From Blastomonas ursincola (GTDB lineage Bacteria; Pseudomonadota; Alphaproteobacteria; Sphingomonadales; Sphingomonadaceae): 64,000 nucleotides of DNA. A program made the translations under genes and the position numbers. Where the stretch lies: assembly GCF_013607875.1 (NCBI RefSeq), contig NZ_VDES01000002.1:1308297-1372296 (forward strand). The letters are read 5' to 3'. Positions 62,076 to 64,000 of this stretch are shown here, piece after piece (positions within the stretch are counted from its first letter, which is position 1; every line of letters begins with the position of its first letter). A model generated the notes under the pieces. It made no database searches and was not told where the DNA came from. It saw nothing but the letters and a program-made list of their open reading frames with translations.

Positions 62076-63520
62076 ACCAGGCGCTGACGATCGCGGGCGC
62101 CGAGCTGCGCCTGATGCTGCGTTCGCGGCTGGCGCTGGTCGGTATCGCGACGCTGCTGCTGCTGTCGGCCATCGCGGCAGTGACATCGGCGACGCAGATG
62201 GCGGCGGCAGCGAAGATGCGCGCCGAGGCGCAGGCGGCGACCGATGCGCAGTTCAAGGCGCAGCCCGACCGGCATCCGCACCGCATGGTGCATTATGGCA
62301 CTTATGCGCTGCGCCCGGTGGGCCCGCTCGCCGCGTTCGATCCGGGGGTCGATGCGTTTACCGGAACCTTGCTATTCCTCGAGGGGCACCGACAGAACAG
62401 CGCCACTTTCGGCGCGGCGCGGGAGTCTTCGGATCTTGTCCGCTTCGGTCAGCTGACCCCCGCCTTCGTGCTGCAGACGCTCGCACCGCTGCTGCTGGTG
62501 TTTCTGGGCTTTGCGAGCATCGCCCGCGAGCGCGAGCACGGCAGTCTGCGCGCGCTTGCGGCTTATGGCGCAGGGGCCTGGTCGATCCTGGGCGGCAAGG
62601 CGCTGGCGCTCGGCGTGGCGGCGGTGCTGGCGATGGCACCGGCCTTTGCCGCGCTCGCCTGGGCCGCCGTGCAGCAGCCGGGCGAGGCAGGCATCGCGGC
62701 GCTCACGGCCTTGTCCTATAGCGGCTATCTGCTCGTCTGGGTGCTGGTCATCACCGCGGTCTCGGCGCTCGCGGCCAGTGCGCAGGGCGCGCTCGTGACG
62801 CTGATCGCGGCCTGGGCGATTGTGGTGGTGCTGGTGCCGCGCGCGGCGGCGGCCTGGGTCGGGGTCGCAGAACCTCTGCCCAGCCGCGTCGATACCGAGT
62901 TCGCCATCGCCGCAGACCTTCGCCGCATCGGCGACAGCCATAATCCCAACGACCCCCATTTTTCCGCGTTCAAGGCCAAGCTGCTCAAGCGCTATGGCGT
63001 GACCAGGGTCGAAGACCTGCCGTTCAACTATCGCGGCGTGCTGGCGCAGGAAGGCGAGCGGCTGACCTCGCAGCTGTTCAAGGACTATGCCGCGCGTGCC
63101 GCCGCGATCCAGAACGCACAGACCGACACGCTCACGGCCTTGGGGATCATCAGCCCGGCGCTTGCGGTGCGCCGCGCCTCGATGACCGGGGCCGCGACCG
63201 ATCTCGGCACGCATCTGGCGTTTCTCGCGGCGGCCGAGGCCTATCGCTACGACATGGTGCAGAAGCTCAACGGGCTGCAGGCGAGCGCCGTCGCCAGCGC
63301 CGACGATGCCGCGCGCAGCAAGGACCCGATTGCCGACCGTCGCACGCGCATCTCCGCCGATTTCTGGAAGACGATCCCCGATTTCGATTTCTCCGCGCCT
63401 AGCCCGGCTGAGCGTGCAGGCGCGATGGTGATGCCGCTGGCGGTTCTGGGGCTGTGGGTTGCGCTGGCGATCGGCCTGTTCGCCTTTGCGCGCCGGCGGC
63501 TCGAAAGGGCAGGGCTATGA
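62072..63520 (+). CDS. ABC-2 type permease (DUF3526-like)
   Basis: A 482-aa membrane subunit. It has one N-terminal helix (LALVGIATLLLLSAIAAV), a large periplasmic part (about 35-135), then helices near 140-300 (LAPLLLVFLGFASIARERE, LALGVAAVLAMAPAFAALAW) and a second soluble region (about 280-440) before the last helix (VLGLWVALAIGLFAFA). The IAREREHGSLRAL segment after the second helix is the usual ATPase-contact motif of ABC-2 permeases. It overlaps the second permease gene by 4 bp. What it exports is unknown; being in an operon with a siderophore receptor, a metallophore or metal-related substrate is possible. Confidence 0.88.
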   Translation: MNQALTIAGAELRLMLRSRLALVGIATLLLLSAIAAVTSATQMAAAAKMRAEAQAATDAQFKAQPDRHPHRMVHYGTYALRPVGPLAAFDPGVDAFTGTLLFLEGHRQNSATFGAARESSDLVRFGQLTPAFVLQTLAPLLLVFLGFASIAREREHGSLRALAAYGAGAWSILGGKALALGVAAVLAMAPAFAALAWAAVQQPGEAGIAALTALSYSGYLLVWVLVITAVSALAASAQGALVTLIAAWAIVVVLVPRAAAAWVGVAEPLPSRVDTEFAIAADLRRIGDSHNPNDPHFSAFKAKLLKRYGVTRVEDLPFNYRGVLAQEGERLTSQLFKDYAARAAAIQNAQTDTLTALGIISPALAVRRASMTGAATDLGTHLAFLAAAEAYRYDMVQKLNGLQASAVASADDAARSKDPIADRRTRISADFWKTIPDFDFSAPSPAERAGAMVMPLAVLGLWVALAIGLFAFARRRLERAGL

Positions 63521-64000
63521 GCAACCTGGCGCGTGAATTCGGGTTCATGCTGCGCAGCAAATCGGCGCTGCTGGCGCTGGCGCTGCTCGCGATCTGTGCC
63601 AGCGCGGCGGTCGCCCTTGGCCTGGCCAGCGTCGCGCGCGACCGGGCCACGATAGACAGGATGCTGGCAGGGCAGGTCGCCGAGGAGCGTGCGCTGGCGG
63701 CGTTCGTCGAGGATGCCGGCTCGGGCGCCTATTACGGGTTCCAGCCGACCTGGGATGCGCCATCGGACCTGGCCTTTGCCGCGCTCGGCAGCCGCGACAT
63801 CGCGCCCGCCTTGCTGCGCGTCCGCGCGCTGGCGCTCGAGGCGCAGATCTACGAGAACGAGGCTGCCAATCCCGAGCTGTCGCTGCCGGGGCGGTTCGAC
63901 CTCGCCTTTGTCGTGATCTATCTTGCGCCGCTGGTGCTGATCGCGCTGCTGCACGACCTGTGGTCGGGTGAGCGCGAGGCGGGACGCTATCATGCGCTCG
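63517..64000 (+). CDS. Second ABC-2 permease (cut by window end)
   Basis: The first 161 codons of a second membrane subunit are present. It begins MSNLAREFGFMLRSKSALLA, with a first helix (LLALALLAICASAAVALGLA, 20 residues), a periplasmic part (about 45-125, with GAYYGFQPTWDAPSDLAFAA) and a second helix (LAFVVIYLAPLVLIALLHDL) followed by WSGEREAGRYHAL. That last stretch matches the ATPase-contact motif of the first permease, so the two are paralogous halves of a heterodimeric transporter. The start ATG overlaps the previous stop (ATGA). Confidence 0.85.
   Translation, partial: MSNLAREFGFMLRSKSALLALALLAICASAAVALGLASVARDRATIDRMLAGQVAEERALAAFVEDAGSGAYYGFQPTWDAPSDLAFAALGSRDIAPALLRVRALALEAQIYENEAANPELSLPGRFDLAFVVIYLAPLVLIALLHDLWSGEREAGRYHAL

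Overview
The window is high-GC DNA that looks like chromosome from an alphaproteobacterium of the Sphingomonadales (Sphingomonas, Novosphingobium or Blastomonas type). The reasons are the four large TonB-dependent receptors, many secreted peptidases with Ala-rich leaders ending in AxA-Q, coding density near 95 %, and frequent ATGA stop/start overlaps. I see no rRNA, tRNA, CRISPR array, transposase or phage gene. All assignments come from reading the translated sequence; no database search was possible.

Region 1 (1-12.8 kb): the edge of a probable ECF sigma factor gene, a small secreted protein, then a seven-gene minus-strand operon (Tat-type alpha/beta hydrolase, Dps, YcaC-like hydrolase, XapX, YtcJ-like amidohydrolase, DUF1275 protein, alginate-export-type porin). 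A NarL-type regulator and a propeller sensor kinase are transcribed divergently from it across a 14-bp palindrome.

Region 2 (11-32 kb) is the most unusual part. It holds four DUF885 putative metallopeptidases, an S9 DPP-like peptidase and an M24 peptidase, all with signal peptides. With them are a 951-aa TonB receptor, a BASS-family transporter, a DUF3830 protein, a DadA/PuuB-like FAD oxidoreductase, a PLP aminotransferase, a TPR/2OG-Fe(II) oxygenase and a MarR regulator. I read this as a peptide-scavenging island: outer-membrane uptake, periplasmic cleavage, inner-membrane import, then cytosolic amine oxidation or transamination. Two of the four DUF885 proteins have lost the Glu of the HExxPGH-like motif.

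Region 3 (32-38 kb): a translationally coupled signalling operon of a CHASE3-GAF hybrid kinase with three receivers, CheR, a receiver-less CheB and a REC-histidine kinase.

Region 4 (38-50.4 kb): a three-subunit molybdenum aldehyde oxidoreductase of PaoABC type, then an IclR-controlled unit. One arm is a TonB receptor carrying one in-frame TAA, followed by WrbA, a VOC protein, an alpha/beta hydrolase and a MetE-like protein. The other arm is a CaiB-type CoA transferase with IclR, and a divergent citryl-CoA-lyase-like protein. The same twin-palindrome operator (two TTCGn5CGAA units, 6 bp apart) lies in front of both arms.

Region 5 (50.4-64 kb): a DUF1206 membrane protein, then an iron region. 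This has a PepSY-DUF2271-DUF4198-ApbE operon in which the DUF2271 protein carries an ApbE-type flavinylation motif, a Fiu-type siderophore receptor, TonB, a PiuC-like hydroxylase, another TonB receptor and an ABC-2 exporter cut by the window end. Three Fur-box-like sites precede these transcription units.
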